A stretch of DNA of 64,000 nucleotides from Paenibacillus sp. 1_12. GTDB taxonomy: Bacteria; Bacillota; Bacilli; Paenibacillales; NBRC-103111. The stretch spans positions 719,374 through 783,373 of the forward strand of contig NZ_FOTE01000001.1 of the NCBI RefSeq assembly GCF_900114475.1, read 5' to 3'. Positions 27,592-36,490 of this stretch are shown here, piece by piece. A model generated the notes under the pieces. That model was not told the origin of the DNA and made no database searches. It was given only the letters and a program-made list of their open reading frames with translations. The stretch's first letter is position 1; each line of letters begins with the position of its first letter. Both the position numbers and the translations under genes were made by a program.

Positions 27592-28464
27592 TCATTCCTT
27601 GATGGAGCCGATCATGGCCCCTTTGGCAAAATGCTTTTGCAGGAATGGATATACCAGCAAAATTGGTACGGTGGCAACTACAACAGCAGCCATCTTGATC
27701 GTCTCCGAAGGAAGCTGCAAATCATTTCCCAGTGCCATGGAACCACCCATCGATGTCGAAGAATCGACGATCATATTGCGCAGCAGCATTTGCAGCGGCC
27801 ATTTATGATGATCATTAATATACAGCATCGCATTAAAAAACGTATTCCAATAGCCAACTGCAAAGAAGAGGCCGAACGCTACCATGGAAGGAACCGAAAG
27901 CGGAAGAATGATTCGAACCCATACCCCGATTTCATTACACCCATCTATGGTTGCCGCTTCCTGCAGCGCATCCGGGATTCCGTCATAAAACCCTTTCATC
28001 AATAAAATATACCAGCCGCTAGACATGACGGGTATAATTAACGCCCACAAGCTGTTCATCAATCCCAACTGCTTGATCAGCAAATAATCCGGAATAATTC
28101 CTGCCTGGAACAAGGTTGTCAGCAGAACCAGCAGCATCAAAATCTTGCGGCCCTTTAATCTTTTGCGCGATAAGGTGTAGGCAAAGCTGGACGTAATTAA
28201 TAAAGAGACCACAGTGCCTGCCAGAGCCAGAAAGCCGCTGACGCCAATCGCATTCACGAACGCTTGTGTTGAAAAAATATATTGATACGACAACAAGCTC
28301 CATGATTCAGGAAAAAGCACAAAACCCTTGCTGATATATTCCTCCGGCTTCGTGAACGATACCGTAAACACATAATAGAGCGGGAATAAGGTGACCAAGC
28401 CGACAATCGATAACAGCATCACATTGGATGTAATAAATGAACGCTCACCCATAGACAACCTCAT
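27592..28464 (-). CDS. ABC sugar permease, LplC/YtcP type
   Basis: 290 residues from ATG 28464 (GGAAGGAG upstream). Six membrane helices expected; EAA loop DALQEAATIDGCNEIGVWVRIILPLSVPSM; ends AKGAMIGSIKE as in LplC/YtcP permeases. It starts 2 bases after the stop of the partner permease. Confidence 0.9.
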   Translation of the reverse strand: MRLSMGERSFITSNVMLLSIVGLVTLFPLYYVFTVSFTKPEEYISKGFVLFPESWSLLSYQYIFSTQAFVNAIGVSGFLALAGTVVSLLITSSFAYTLSRKRLKGRKILMLLVLLTTLFQAGIIPDYLLIKQLGLMNSLWALIIPVMSSGWYILLMKGFYDGIPDALQEAATIDGCNEIGVWVRIILPLSVPSMVAFGLFFAVGYWNTFFNAMLYINDHHKWPLQMLLRNMIVDSSTSMGGSMALGNDLQLPSETIKMAAVVVATVPILLVYPFLQKHFAKGAMIGSIKE

Positions 28465-28465
28465 A

Positions 28466-29440
28466 TTAATAGACTCCTTCCTCGCCCAGCTTCTTAGCCA
28501 ATTTGTTGGCAATGACGACCAGGATCAAGCCAATCACAGATTTAAATATACCAATCGCGGTGCTGTAGCTGAATTCGCCCTGCTGGATCCCCACGCGGAA
28601 CACGTAGGTATCAAATACATCCGCCACATCGGAAACCGCTCCATTTGCCATCAGCAGCACCTGCTCAAAGCCTACATCCATCATATGTCCGATCCGTAAA
28701 ATAAGGAGAATCACGATCACGTTGCGAATCGAGGGGAGCGTAATATGCCAGATTTGACGAAAGCGGCCCGCACCGTCCATCTTAGCTGCTTCATACAGCT
28801 GTGGGTCGATGCCCGCAATGGCTGCAAGGAACAGGATCGTCCCCCAACCCGCATCCTTCCATATCGTTTGCAAGGTAAGGATTGGCCAGAATAAAGTCGG
28901 ACTTGTTAAAAAATCAATTTTGTGCAGCCCTGCAGCAATCAGCATTTTGTTAACGACACCTTCGGACTGGGAAAGCAGCAGGAATGTAATTCCCGCAATA
29001 ATTACCCACGATAAAAAGTGAGGCATATAAATAATGGTCTGAATCGTTTTTTTGAATACCTCGTTTTTCAATTCCGTCAGTAAAATGGAGAGCAGGATCG
29101 GAAGCGGAAAATAGAAAAAAAGATTCATTAAACTGATAGCGATCGTATTGCGAAAAAGATGGAAAAAATCAGGATTGGCAAAAAAACGATTAAAGTTGTC
29201 CAAGCCTACCCATGGACTTTTGAAAAATCCCTGATACGGTGAATAATCCTGAAAGGCGATGCTGATTCCCCACAAAGGTACGTATTTAAATAGTAGGAAA
29301 AACAAAATTCCCGGGACTGCCAATAAATATAAATATTTATCGCGTTTCCATACATACAGCCAGACGCTCTTTTTTTTATGTCTGCTGTCCAAGCCCCTCC
29401 CTCTTATCAAAGCGGGTTCTTCAGTTTTGTTAACTGCCAT
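28466..29440 (-). CDS. ABC sugar permease, LplB/YteP type
   Basis: 324 residues from ATG 29440 (AAGGAGG at 7 bases). Typical start of this family: a basic N-terminus, then KYLYLLAVPGILFFLLFKYVPLWGISIAFQDYSPYQG; EAA loop PQLYEAAKMDGAGRFRQIWHITLPSI; GFEQVLLM and YRVG-like segments near the end. First gene of the 22011-29440 operon. Confidence 0.92.
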   Translation of the reverse strand: MAVNKTEEPALIRGRGLDSRHKKKSVWLYVWKRDKYLYLLAVPGILFFLLFKYVPLWGISIAFQDYSPYQGFFKSPWVGLDNFNRFFANPDFFHLFRNTIAISLMNLFFYFPLPILLSILLTELKNEVFKKTIQTIIYMPHFLSWVIIAGITFLLLSQSEGVVNKMLIAAGLHKIDFLTSPTLFWPILTLQTIWKDAGWGTILFLAAIAGIDPQLYEAAKMDGAGRFRQIWHITLPSIRNVIVILLILRIGHMMDVGFEQVLLMANGAVSDVADVFDTYVFRVGIQQGEFSYSTAIGIFKSVIGLILVVIANKLAKKLGEEGVY

Positions 29441-29469
29441 GCTGTGCCTCCTTATTGCTCGATAGCGCA

Positions 29470-29499
29470 ATCATAGACGGTGTTGACCATTGCCGACAA
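29470..29499 (-). promoter_or_regulatory. Sigma-A-type promoter of the 22011-29440 operon
   Basis: On the minus strand TTGTCG (29494-29499) and TATGAT (29470-29475) are separated by 18 bases, about 30 bases before the first start codon. Confidence 0.5.
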
Positions 29500-29531
29500 T
29501 AACACATTTCTCCCCTGCTGCTGGGCGCCTG

Positions 29532-29563
29532 TTGCACTTTTTATCCGATTGCACTTTTTATCC
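29532..29563 (-). promoter_or_regulatory. Tandem 15-base direct repeat, candidate AraC-regulator operator
   Basis: GGATAAAAAGTGCAA occurs twice (29549-29563 and 29532-29546), 17 bases apart, ending 33 bases upstream of the -35 box. AraC-family activators commonly bind such direct repeats. The regulator encoded at 23542-25908 is the natural candidate. Confidence 0.55.
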
Positions 29564-29660
29564 TTGATGGCAAACAATAATAGGTACAAGCAGTAAATTC
29601 AATAGTATTAGTCAACTTTGCCTCAAAGAAGTCTTTAACTATTCGTAAGCCATGCAACGC

Positions 29661-29703
29661 AAAAAAAGAGCCCGCTACCCTATTCGAGTAGCAAAGCTCT
29701 TAA
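29661..29703 (-). terminator. Rho-independent terminator of the metallophosphoesterase gene
   Basis: AAGAGCTTTGCTACTC and GGGTAGCGGGCTCTT form a long stem followed by seven T on the minus strand, 33 bases past the stop of 29736-30560. Confidence 0.88.
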
Positions 29704-29735
29704 TCGATTTTAGTAAATTTAGCAAGGTACGAGAT

Positions 29736-30560
29736 CTATACCATCGACTCCCAGTTACGATCACTTTCTTCGCCTGCTGCATATTGGGTCGGTCTAAAGT
29801 AGCCCATAACGTCTACAATCGATACAGCTGCTTCAAGACGCTGCGGATTCATTAAATCGATCATGGAAATAGATAGTTTGCCTTCGTTTAATTCGATCAT
29901 TCGAAAACCTAGAATGTCGAGACATGCAGCCGTCTGTATGAAGCACCATTGCTCCTTTTGAACAATGGAATTGATGTGATTATGCCCACATATATAGGCT
30001 CCGATGCCTCTTTTGGCAGATAAAACGGACCACATGTCAAATTCCGGATGAATTGCGTGCATCGGCTTATCCGATAATTGAGTAGTTCCATCTAAAGGAT
30101 GATGACCGAATACAATCATCGTTTTTTCACCGGATTGTTGGATCAGCTTTTTCAGCCATACCATCTGCTCTTCATCTATTTCACCACCAAAATCTTCCAT
30201 ATTCATCTCTTTGGTCGTATCCAGAAATACGAGTATGGCATCTTCTGTATCGATGGCACTAAAACGCTGCTGGCCTGTAATTCCCAAAATTTCATGCTTA
30301 GGCAGTGATACGGTGTCATGATTGCCCAGTACGTGAACAAATCTCCTATTTGCGGAATGGTTATGGATAGCTTTATAAACAAATTGCAATTCATCTGCCC
30401 GGCCTTCATTGGTAAAATCACCAATTGAAATATGGTAATCCGCGTCAACATCCAAAAACTCTTCCAGTAAACCTCCAAAGAATTGATCACGAACCGTATG
30501 CAGCTCCGCTTTGTTTTGCATGCAAGGGTAATGGAAATCTCCCATAATTGCCAGTTTCAT
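29736..30560 (-). CDS. Calcineurin-like metallophosphoesterase
   Basis: 274 residues with the full metal-ligand set of the family: GDFHYP (Asp, His), IGDFTNEG (GD), LGNHD (GNHD), FGHHP and the closing GHNH motif in YICGHNHINS. No signal peptide. GGAGG precedes ATG 30560. It lies 98 bases after a PHP-type phosphatase gene. Substrate unknown; the size and motifs fit the 3',5'-cyclic phosphodiesterase-like and related cytosolic phosphoesterases. Confidence 0.88.
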   Translation of the reverse strand: MKLAIMGDFHYPCMQNKAELHTVRDQFFGGLLEEFLDVDADYHISIGDFTNEGRADELQFVYKAIHNHSANRRFVHVLGNHDTVSLPKHEILGITGQQRFSAIDTEDAILVFLDTTKEMNMEDFGGEIDEEQMVWLKKLIQQSGEKTMIVFGHHPLDGTTQLSDKPMHAIHPEFDMWSVLSAKRGIGAYICGHNHINSIVQKEQWCFIQTAACLDILGFRMIELNEGKLSISMIDLMNPQRLEAAVSIVDVMGYFRPTQYAAGEESDRNWESMV

Positions 30561-30658
30561 CGTATAGCCTCCAATTTTATATGATAAAATGGTAGTTCGG
30601 ACAACTAATGAATGACGTTAAGGCATCTGTAGGACCCCAGTTGATGATATTTTTTTAG

Positions 30659-31468
30659 CTATAGGAGAACTTTCTGCATCTGCTTCTTTTTGTAATAAAC
30701 CCAATGCTTGAATCCAATTTCCTTTAACTTATGGCTTACCTGATCCCAATCATCGGCAACCCGCTCCGGAATATGTGCGTCCGAACCAAATGTCACATCA
30801 ACCCCATAAAACAAGGCACGTTCCAGAATCGAATCGGATGGATACCAGCCGCCGCAATCTTTTGTTTTTCCGGAGGTATTGATTTCAATAGCAACCCCGC
30901 ATTCGGCAATGACCTGCAGTGTGGTGTCAACAGCAGCTGTAGGAATATCGGAAAATTCGGGATAAAAACCTTTCATCGCATCGATATGCCCGAGAATTTG
31001 AAATATGCCGCTGCGCGCAGATTGACTTATCAAATCGTAGTAAATATTTTTATGAGATACTTGAACTTCGTGGGTAAGCCCGTCCCAGCGTCCTTTATGA
31101 AAAATGCTCACACCGTCGGTCCAGTGAACCGAGCCTATAATATAGTCGAACGGGTATTGCGCATACACATTCCGATACAAATCTGCATATTGAGGGAAAA
31201 AGTCAGATTCGACGCCGAGCAGTACATCGATTTTGTCCTTATATTCTTCCTGTAATCGAAGTACCTCTTCAATATAATTAGGAAATTCACTTTTGGGCAT
31301 CGCGATGGTCGGATATTCATGATCGACAGCGCTTCCGAAGAATGGGGAATGATCGGATATACCTACAACGGATAATCCTCGATTAATGGCGGATTCAATA
31401 TAATCACGGATTACACCTTGAGCATGTCCGCATCTTTCATGATGCATATGTAAATCGAATTTTGTCAT
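30659..31468 (-). CDS. PHP-domain phosphatase, histidinol-phosphatase (HisJ) family
   Basis: 269 residues with PHP metal-binding motifs: DLHMHHERCGHA at the start, GISDHSPFF, GVESDFFP, IIGSVHWTDG, ILGHIDAMK, EINTSG and TFGSDAHIPERV. The family hydrolyses phosphate esters and contains HisJ-type histidinol phosphatase, but no other his genes lie nearby, so a different phosphoester is possible. It sits between a glycerophosphodiesterase remnant and a metallophosphoesterase. Confidence 0.85.
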   Translation of the reverse strand: MTKFDLHMHHERCGHAQGVIRDYIESAINRGLSVVGISDHSPFFGSAVDHEYPTIAMPKSEFPNYIEEVLRLQEEYKDKIDVLLGVESDFFPQYADLYRNVYAQYPFDYIIGSVHWTDGVSIFHKGRWDGLTHEVQVSHKNIYYDLISQSARSGIFQILGHIDAMKGFYPEFSDIPTAAVDTTLQVIAECGVAIEINTSGKTKDCGGWYPSDSILERALFYGVDVTFGSDAHIPERVADDWDQVSHKLKEIGFKHWVYYKKKQMQKVLL

Positions 31469-31534
31469 CTGTCATTCACTCCATCTATGCATGATTTTCA
31501 ACAATTGATTTAACAAGTTCCAAATGGTCTGTCG

Positions 31535-31642
31535 TTAGGTATTAAGACAATATGATCTAAAGCAAGCAGCTTGATTAGAAGTTAATGTGTTTTCGATGTA
31601 CTTTTGCGGATATCCTTTGTGAGCTATTCCTCTTATTTTCAA
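31535..31642 (-). pseudogene. Remnant of a glycerophosphodiester phosphodiesterase gene
   Basis: A TTG at 31642 follows GGGAGG with good spacing and opens a 35-codon frame that reads LKIRGIAHKGYPQKY, then ENTLTSNQAA. This closely follows the start of the family (IAHRGYP..., PENTLxxFxAA), with the catalytic HR changed to HK. Homology stops after about 27 residues and the frame ends at 31535. The rest of the gene (about 210 codons) is gone; short scraps in other frames between 31470 and 31535 may be C-terminal leftovers. Confidence 0.65.
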
Positions 31643-31754
31643 GTCATCAACACCTCCCGATATAATGGACATATGCTCAAAAATGATTAAATTGACCATT
31701 TTATTTTAACATGGTTCCAACATGATGACAACGTAATTTACTAATGATTACAGC

Positions 31755-31791
31755 AAAAAAGAGCCTACCACCCTACTTCAGTGGTAAGCTC
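31755..31791 (-). terminator. Rho-independent terminator of the glucuronidase/sulfatase operon
   Basis: GAGCTTACCAC and GTGGTAGGCTC flank a 9-base loop and are followed by six T on the minus strand, 9 bases after the sulfatase stop. Confidence 0.88.
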
Positions 31792-31799
31792 CCTAGACC

Positions 31800-33125
31800 T
31801 TATTCGAACTTCAATTCCTTAGCCCGCAAACGAAACTGCTCCACTTGTGATGCATACAGTGGATCTTCGATATAATTGACAGTTTCCTCCGGGTTGCGCT
31901 GCAGATCGAATAACACCTCCGGCAGATCAGAGCCGTAGAACTGGTATTTCAAATGATCCCGTTTGATCATTAGGTTACATCCGTTAAATTGCGAGATCGT
32001 CTCGTTATCCCAACTTTCTGCTTCACCGGATAGCAGCGGAACGAGACTGCGGCTGTCCAGGCCATTAGGTGCAGGAATACCGGACAGCTCGCATAGTGTT
32101 GCGAATAGATCGCATAGATTAACGTTTTCCTCTACAATCTTGCCACCGCCGAACGAGTTCGGATAGCGAATAATAAGCGGTACCTTTACGCTCGCATCGA
32201 AGAACTTTTGTTTTTCCCAAATCCCATGTTGGCCGAGCATTTCTCCGTGATCTGAAGTATAGATAATAATCCAGTCATCCAACTGCTGACCGACATGCTC
32301 AAGCGCACGCAATACTTGACCATACTGATCATCGATCGTTTCAATCATCCCGTAATAAGCTGCTGTTGCCCTCAACAGCTCACGCTCCGATACATCCTCT
32401 CCAGGCTTAACTGTACGCTGACCTAAGAAAGGATGCTTGAACACCTCTTCATTTACATAAGACTTTACCCTATTTAAATAATAGGTGAATTTCTCTTCGC
32501 TTGTAAAATACGGGTAATGAGGCTGCAGCAGGCTAACCTTTAACAGCAGCGGCATCTTTTGTTCACGGTCGTAGTACGAGCTGCAGAAATAATTTTCGAT
32601 GAATTGCACCGCACACTGCACGGACATTTCATCGTGAGTGACACACGGCCCTCGCCCTACTCCAGAGCGGTAAATTTCTTTGGCATCCGTCCACTTGAAG
32701 CCCGATTGTACATACCGATTATGTTCCGACTGTACTTTGTCGTCTAGAAACGATGGGGAAATTTCCATATCCCCATAAAGACGGTTCGTCCATCCCTGCA
32801 TTTGATCCGTCCCCATATGATGCAGCTTTCCGCTGACTACGGTCTTGTAACCATATTGAGCAAGTCTGCGGGAGAATGTCATATGTCCTGGAGCCAAGTC
32901 CTGTCCATATATTTCACAGCCGGTAGTTCTTGGAAGCTGTCCTGCCATCATGCTTTGTCTGGATGGGATGCAGATGGGAGCGGGGGCATATGCATTACGG
33001 AATACGGTACCGGTTTGTGCTAACGCATCTAGATTCGGAGTCCGAATGACTTCATTTCCAGCAAATCCGGTTACATCGGCACGATGCTCGTCGCTCATCA
33101 AGAATAAGATGTTGGGTCTTTTCAT
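31800..33125 (-). CDS. Sulfatase (type I), cytosolic
   Basis: 441 residues from ATG 33125, which overlaps the stop of the glucuronidase gene as ATGA. Motifs: PNILFLMSDEHRADVTG (metal site), CIPSRQSMMAGQLPRTTG (CxPSR, Cys about residue 52, converted to formylglycine), VSGKLHHMG, ASDHGE-like YTSDHGEMLGQHGIWEKQKF and a late PEVLFDLQRNPEE. No signal peptide. Coupled to beta-glucuronidase, it should desulfate imported glucuronide oligosaccharides. The required maturase is not encoded in the window. Confidence 0.9.
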   Translation of the reverse strand: MKRPNILFLMSDEHRADVTGFAGNEVIRTPNLDALAQTGTVFRNAYAPAPICIPSRQSMMAGQLPRTTGCEIYGQDLAPGHMTFSRRLAQYGYKTVVSGKLHHMGTDQMQGWTNRLYGDMEISPSFLDDKVQSEHNRYVQSGFKWTDAKEIYRSGVGRGPCVTHDEMSVQCAVQFIENYFCSSYYDREQKMPLLLKVSLLQPHYPYFTSEEKFTYYLNRVKSYVNEEVFKHPFLGQRTVKPGEDVSERELLRATAAYYGMIETIDDQYGQVLRALEHVGQQLDDWIIIYTSDHGEMLGQHGIWEKQKFFDASVKVPLIIRYPNSFGGGKIVEENVNLCDLFATLCELSGIPAPNGLDSRSLVPLLSGEAESWDNETISQFNGCNLMIKRDHLKYQFYGSDLPEVLFDLQRNPEETVNYIEDPLYASQVEQFRLRAKELKFE

Positions 33126-34870
33126 TGCTTCCAAAGCTCTTTCAGCTTATGCGCCGCAAGCTTCGGCTGACGATCACGGGTAAAAATCCCCTTGCGGTTC
33201 ACTACAACTCTTGAAGGAGTCTGACTCGTCTTGAAATCGGCGAAGGACCATACATGAGCCCCAATTGTATACGGCTTGCTTCTAATGATCTCATATTGGC
33301 GGCAGGTCATCTCCGCCTGATATTCCTCAGAGAACAGCTCCGGCGGGTCCACATGCACACCAGCCACCGCATCTGCGCCGAATTCCGTTATCATGACAGG
33401 TTTGCCCAGCAGTTCATAGCAACGATCCAGTTTGGCGTCTAATACGCGGCAGCCTTCATCCAGACGGCCTGCCTGCTCATACCAGCCGTAATATCGGTTA
33501 ATGCTTACGAAGTCATAATGCTTGAGCGCCACATCCTCCTCCACATCAAGGCAATTTATAATTGTAATTGGTCGTGAATCATCCAAAGACTTAGCATGGT
33601 CATAGAGAGACTTATAGAAAGCATCCGCCTCTGGAACGAATGTATCGCCTTCATTAGCCAAGCTCCACGCGATAATGCACGGATGGTTGATGTCACGTTC
33701 CACCATTTCTGTAATAACCCTCTGGGCCTTATCCCGTATTGCGTTCCCTTGATAGTGACTGCGTACAAATCCTACGAAAGGGGTTTCTCCGATAACGAGC
33801 AGCCCTTTCCGGTCAGCATAGTGCAGAAACTCATCGCTATATGGGTAATGGGATGTACGGATCGAATTGGCTCCAATCCAATCCAGTAAATTAAAATCCT
33901 TCGTTAGAACAGCAGGATGAACTCCCTTACCAAGAACTGGGAAATCCTCATGCATCCCGAATCCGGTTAGAAACAGCGGTTTACCGTTAAGTAATAGCTT
34001 CGTTCCCTCAATCACAACGGTTCGTATACCAAACTTTTGCACATATTGGTCTACCATGGCTCCCTGGTCATCCATCAACTGAACTTCCAATTCATACAAG
34101 AAAGGATCCTCCGGACACCACAATCTGGCTTGGGACACTCTGAGGCAGCCCTCGATCTCCACATCAGCTTCATTTGCTGTAAGCTTACGGTTTAAGCTGG
34201 AGTCTGTCCCTCTAATGCTGACACGGCACGTTCCGCTAATCTTATTTTTCATCGTAATGCGAACGTTAACCTCTCCATCGCTGCCTGATAGTTTCGTAGA
34301 TGTGTGAATGTTCTGGATGTAGGAGTCTGGAGTCGTAAACAAAAGAACAGGGCGATTAATGCCTCCATATGGAAAAAAGTCATAATAATTACTAGGATAT
34401 TGCCCTTTAAAGCCTATAATCATCTCATCCTCTGGAACAGCGCCTGGAGGAAGACGATCCGGCATAATTCTGGCGTCAACACGAATGGTAATGCGGTTTG
34501 GTCGATCAAATTTAATAAACTCCGTAATTTCAAACACAAAGGGAAGATGTCCGCCTTCATGCTGACCAACCTCAATGCCATTCACCCATAAGGTAGATAA
34601 GTAGTTAGCCGCGCCTACTCGCAGCCATATTTTTTCAGATTGAGCATGTTGGGGAATCTCAACCTCCCTCTCGTACCAGCCTGTCTCGAAGAAGTACATC
34701 AGGTCCTGGTACTGCTCGTTCCAACTAGCCGGAACCGCGATTTCACGGTCGCTCTGTAATCCCGTATGCCATCCCTGCTCTTCACCATCATTATGATGAT
34801 CGGCAGCAAATTGCCAAAACCCATCTAAAGAAATAAGCATCCTCGATGCTGTTAATTGCGGATAAAGCAT
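33122..34870 (-). CDS. uidA: Beta-glucuronidase (GH2)
   Basis: 582 residues from ATG 34870 (GGAGG at 8 bases). Three GH2 parts: sugar-binding jelly roll (LDGFWQFAADHHNDGEEQGW, VPASWNEQYQDLMYFFETGWYEREVEIP), immunoglobulin-like middle domain, and a TIM barrel with SLANEGD (acid/base E407) and VMITEFGAD (nucleophile E496). The glucuronate-recognising N-x-K motif is present as NRKGIFTRDRQPK (N558, K560), which separates it from beta-galactosidases. Cytosolic. It follows the two-component genes and overlaps the sulfatase gene, so it probably acts on sulfated glucuronides. Confidence 0.9.
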   Translation of the reverse strand: MLYPQLTASRMLISLDGFWQFAADHHNDGEEQGWHTGLQSDREIAVPASWNEQYQDLMYFFETGWYEREVEIPQHAQSEKIWLRVGAANYLSTLWVNGIEVGQHEGGHLPFVFEITEFIKFDRPNRITIRVDARIMPDRLPPGAVPEDEMIIGFKGQYPSNYYDFFPYGGINRPVLLFTTPDSYIQNIHTSTKLSGSDGEVNVRITMKNKISGTCRVSIRGTDSSLNRKLTANEADVEIEGCLRVSQARLWCPEDPFLYELEVQLMDDQGAMVDQYVQKFGIRTVVIEGTKLLLNGKPLFLTGFGMHEDFPVLGKGVHPAVLTKDFNLLDWIGANSIRTSHYPYSDEFLHYADRKGLLVIGETPFVGFVRSHYQGNAIRDKAQRVITEMVERDINHPCIIAWSLANEGDTFVPEADAFYKSLYDHAKSLDDSRPITIINCLDVEEDVALKHYDFVSINRYYGWYEQAGRLDEGCRVLDAKLDRCYELLGKPVMITEFGADAVAGVHVDPPELFSEEYQAEMTCRQYEIIRSKPYTIGAHVWSFADFKTSQTPSRVVVNRKGIFTRDRQPKLAAHKLKELWKQ

Positions 34871-34921
34871 GTTCTTTTCCTCCAACTTTTACAGCTCGTT
34901 TATGAGCCTTATTAGCTTGTC

Positions 34922-36490
34922 CTACCTATAGTCCTTGGGGCTTACGCCAACATATTTCTTAAATACTTTAGAGAAATACGTTCGTTCCAAATATCCCAGC
35001 TTAAAAGCGACCAATTCGATATTTTCATGATGATTTTTAAGCATATGACAGGCGATTTTCATCTTGTAGCGATGTACATAATCGGTTAAATTCATTCCTG
35101 TCTCTTGTTTGAAATACCTGGATAAATAGCTTGGATTCAAAAACAAGTAATCGGCGATATCGACCAAGGAAATATTATCCGTTATGTGTTCGGCAATGTA
35201 TTGATCAATCTGCAGCAGCTTCGGCTTTCTATCATAAACTACATGTTCTTTGGCCTCATAGAGCTGATTCATTTTTTTCTCTAATAAAAGCAATGCCTCA
35301 TCGAGCCTTTTACATTTCATTAAAAAGTGGTGAAAACTATCATCGCTCTTATGGTTTCCCTCAAGTTCGAGCACACGAACCCACTGTGAGCATTTAGCGA
35401 CCAGCTCTCTGGGTTCCAATAGCTGCTTTCGTGCCTTATCCTTCATAACCTTCAGGGCCTGAACAATGCTTTTTTTATCCTTGTCCTTAAAGGCCTGAAC
35501 GATTTTGTTCCATTCATTTCCGATTGCACTCGTAACATCTACAGACCAGAAATCAGCGCCCAACGCGGGCGTCGTTCCAGAAGAATTATCATTGTAAAAA
35601 GCATTGCCGTTCAACTGCTTTAATTTCTTTACTTCCCATTTGATGCTTTCGACACCTTTAACCGGCTGCTCCACCATAATTGAAATATCTATTTTCAAAA
35701 ATTGTTTGACTCTATCTTTTAGCAAATCCAGATACTGATGAAACATCTCTACCGTATTCAGGCTTAAATTGGGTTGGTAGTTGGCTATACATATAAAATA
35801 CGACTCAGAGTCCGTAAACGTTGTTGTTTCTATCGAACCGACGGATAGCTCCTGCGCAATATTGCTGATCGCATACAATAGCAGAGACACATCAGAATAA
35901 CGGTAATCCTCTGGAAAGGAAGAAAAATTCAAGTAACCAACAGAAACTAGAAATTGGGACCCACCCCATTCAAATCCAAGCCTTTTCCCAAAATTGAGTG
36001 TTTCTTCGGCAGACGATTCGGACATCACCTGCTGGAAGAAGCGCTCCTTTAGCACATCTTTATTTTTGATCAAATCCTGCTTATAGGATTGCTCGCCAAG
36101 CTGCTTCAGCAGCTCTTTCATTTCCAAGGCAGCTTTTTGTAAAGCCTCCTCCAATTGCTCCCGGGTCAGCTCATCCTTAATGAGATAGTCATCAGCGTCA
36201 AGCTGAACTGCTTTTCTCGCATAATGGAACTCCTCATGGCACGTAAGGAAAAAGAGCCTGATCTCCGGCTTAATCCGTTTCAGTTCCGCAGCAAGCTCTA
36301 ATCCATCCATTTGCGGCATACCAATATCCGTTATAACCAGATCCGGATTCGTTTCGCGGAATAGCTGAAGAGCTTTTTTGCCGGAATTGGCCATAGCCGT
36401 GATCTCCATACCTAAATCACTCCACGAGACGAGCTTCTTTAAATATTTCATCATGGGAACATCGTCATCGACCAACATGACTTTCAGCAT
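34922..36490 (-). CDS. Response regulator with AraC output domain (YesN type)
   Basis: 522 residues from ATG 36490, which overlaps the kinase stop by one base (TGATG). Receiver domain at 1-120 (VMLVDDDVPMM, phosphoacceptor D55 in LVITDIGMPQMDG, Lys in YLIKDE), a central region of about 270 residues, and an AraC domain over the last 100 residues (NISLVDIADYLFLNPSYLSRYFKQETGMNLTDYVHRYKMK..LERTYFSKVFKKYVGVSPKDYR). It probably activates the 31800-41580 genes in response to the extracellular sugar. Confidence 0.92.
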   Translation of the reverse strand: MLKVMLVDDDVPMMKYLKKLVSWSDLGMEITAMANSGKKALQLFRETNPDLVITDIGMPQMDGLELAAELKRIKPEIRLFFLTCHEEFHYARKAVQLDADDYLIKDELTREQLEEALQKAALEMKELLKQLGEQSYKQDLIKNKDVLKERFFQQVMSESSAEETLNFGKRLGFEWGGSQFLVSVGYLNFSSFPEDYRYSDVSLLLYAISNIAQELSVGSIETTTFTDSESYFICIANYQPNLSLNTVEMFHQYLDLLKDRVKQFLKIDISIMVEQPVKGVESIKWEVKKLKQLNGNAFYNDNSSGTTPALGADFWSVDVTSAIGNEWNKIVQAFKDKDKKSIVQALKVMKDKARKQLLEPRELVAKCSQWVRVLELEGNHKSDDSFHHFLMKCKRLDEALLLLEKKMNQLYEAKEHVVYDRKPKLLQIDQYIAEHITDNISLVDIADYLFLNPSYLSRYFKQETGMNLTDYVHRYKMKIACHMLKNHHENIELVAFKLGYLERTYFSKVFKKYVGVSPKDYR

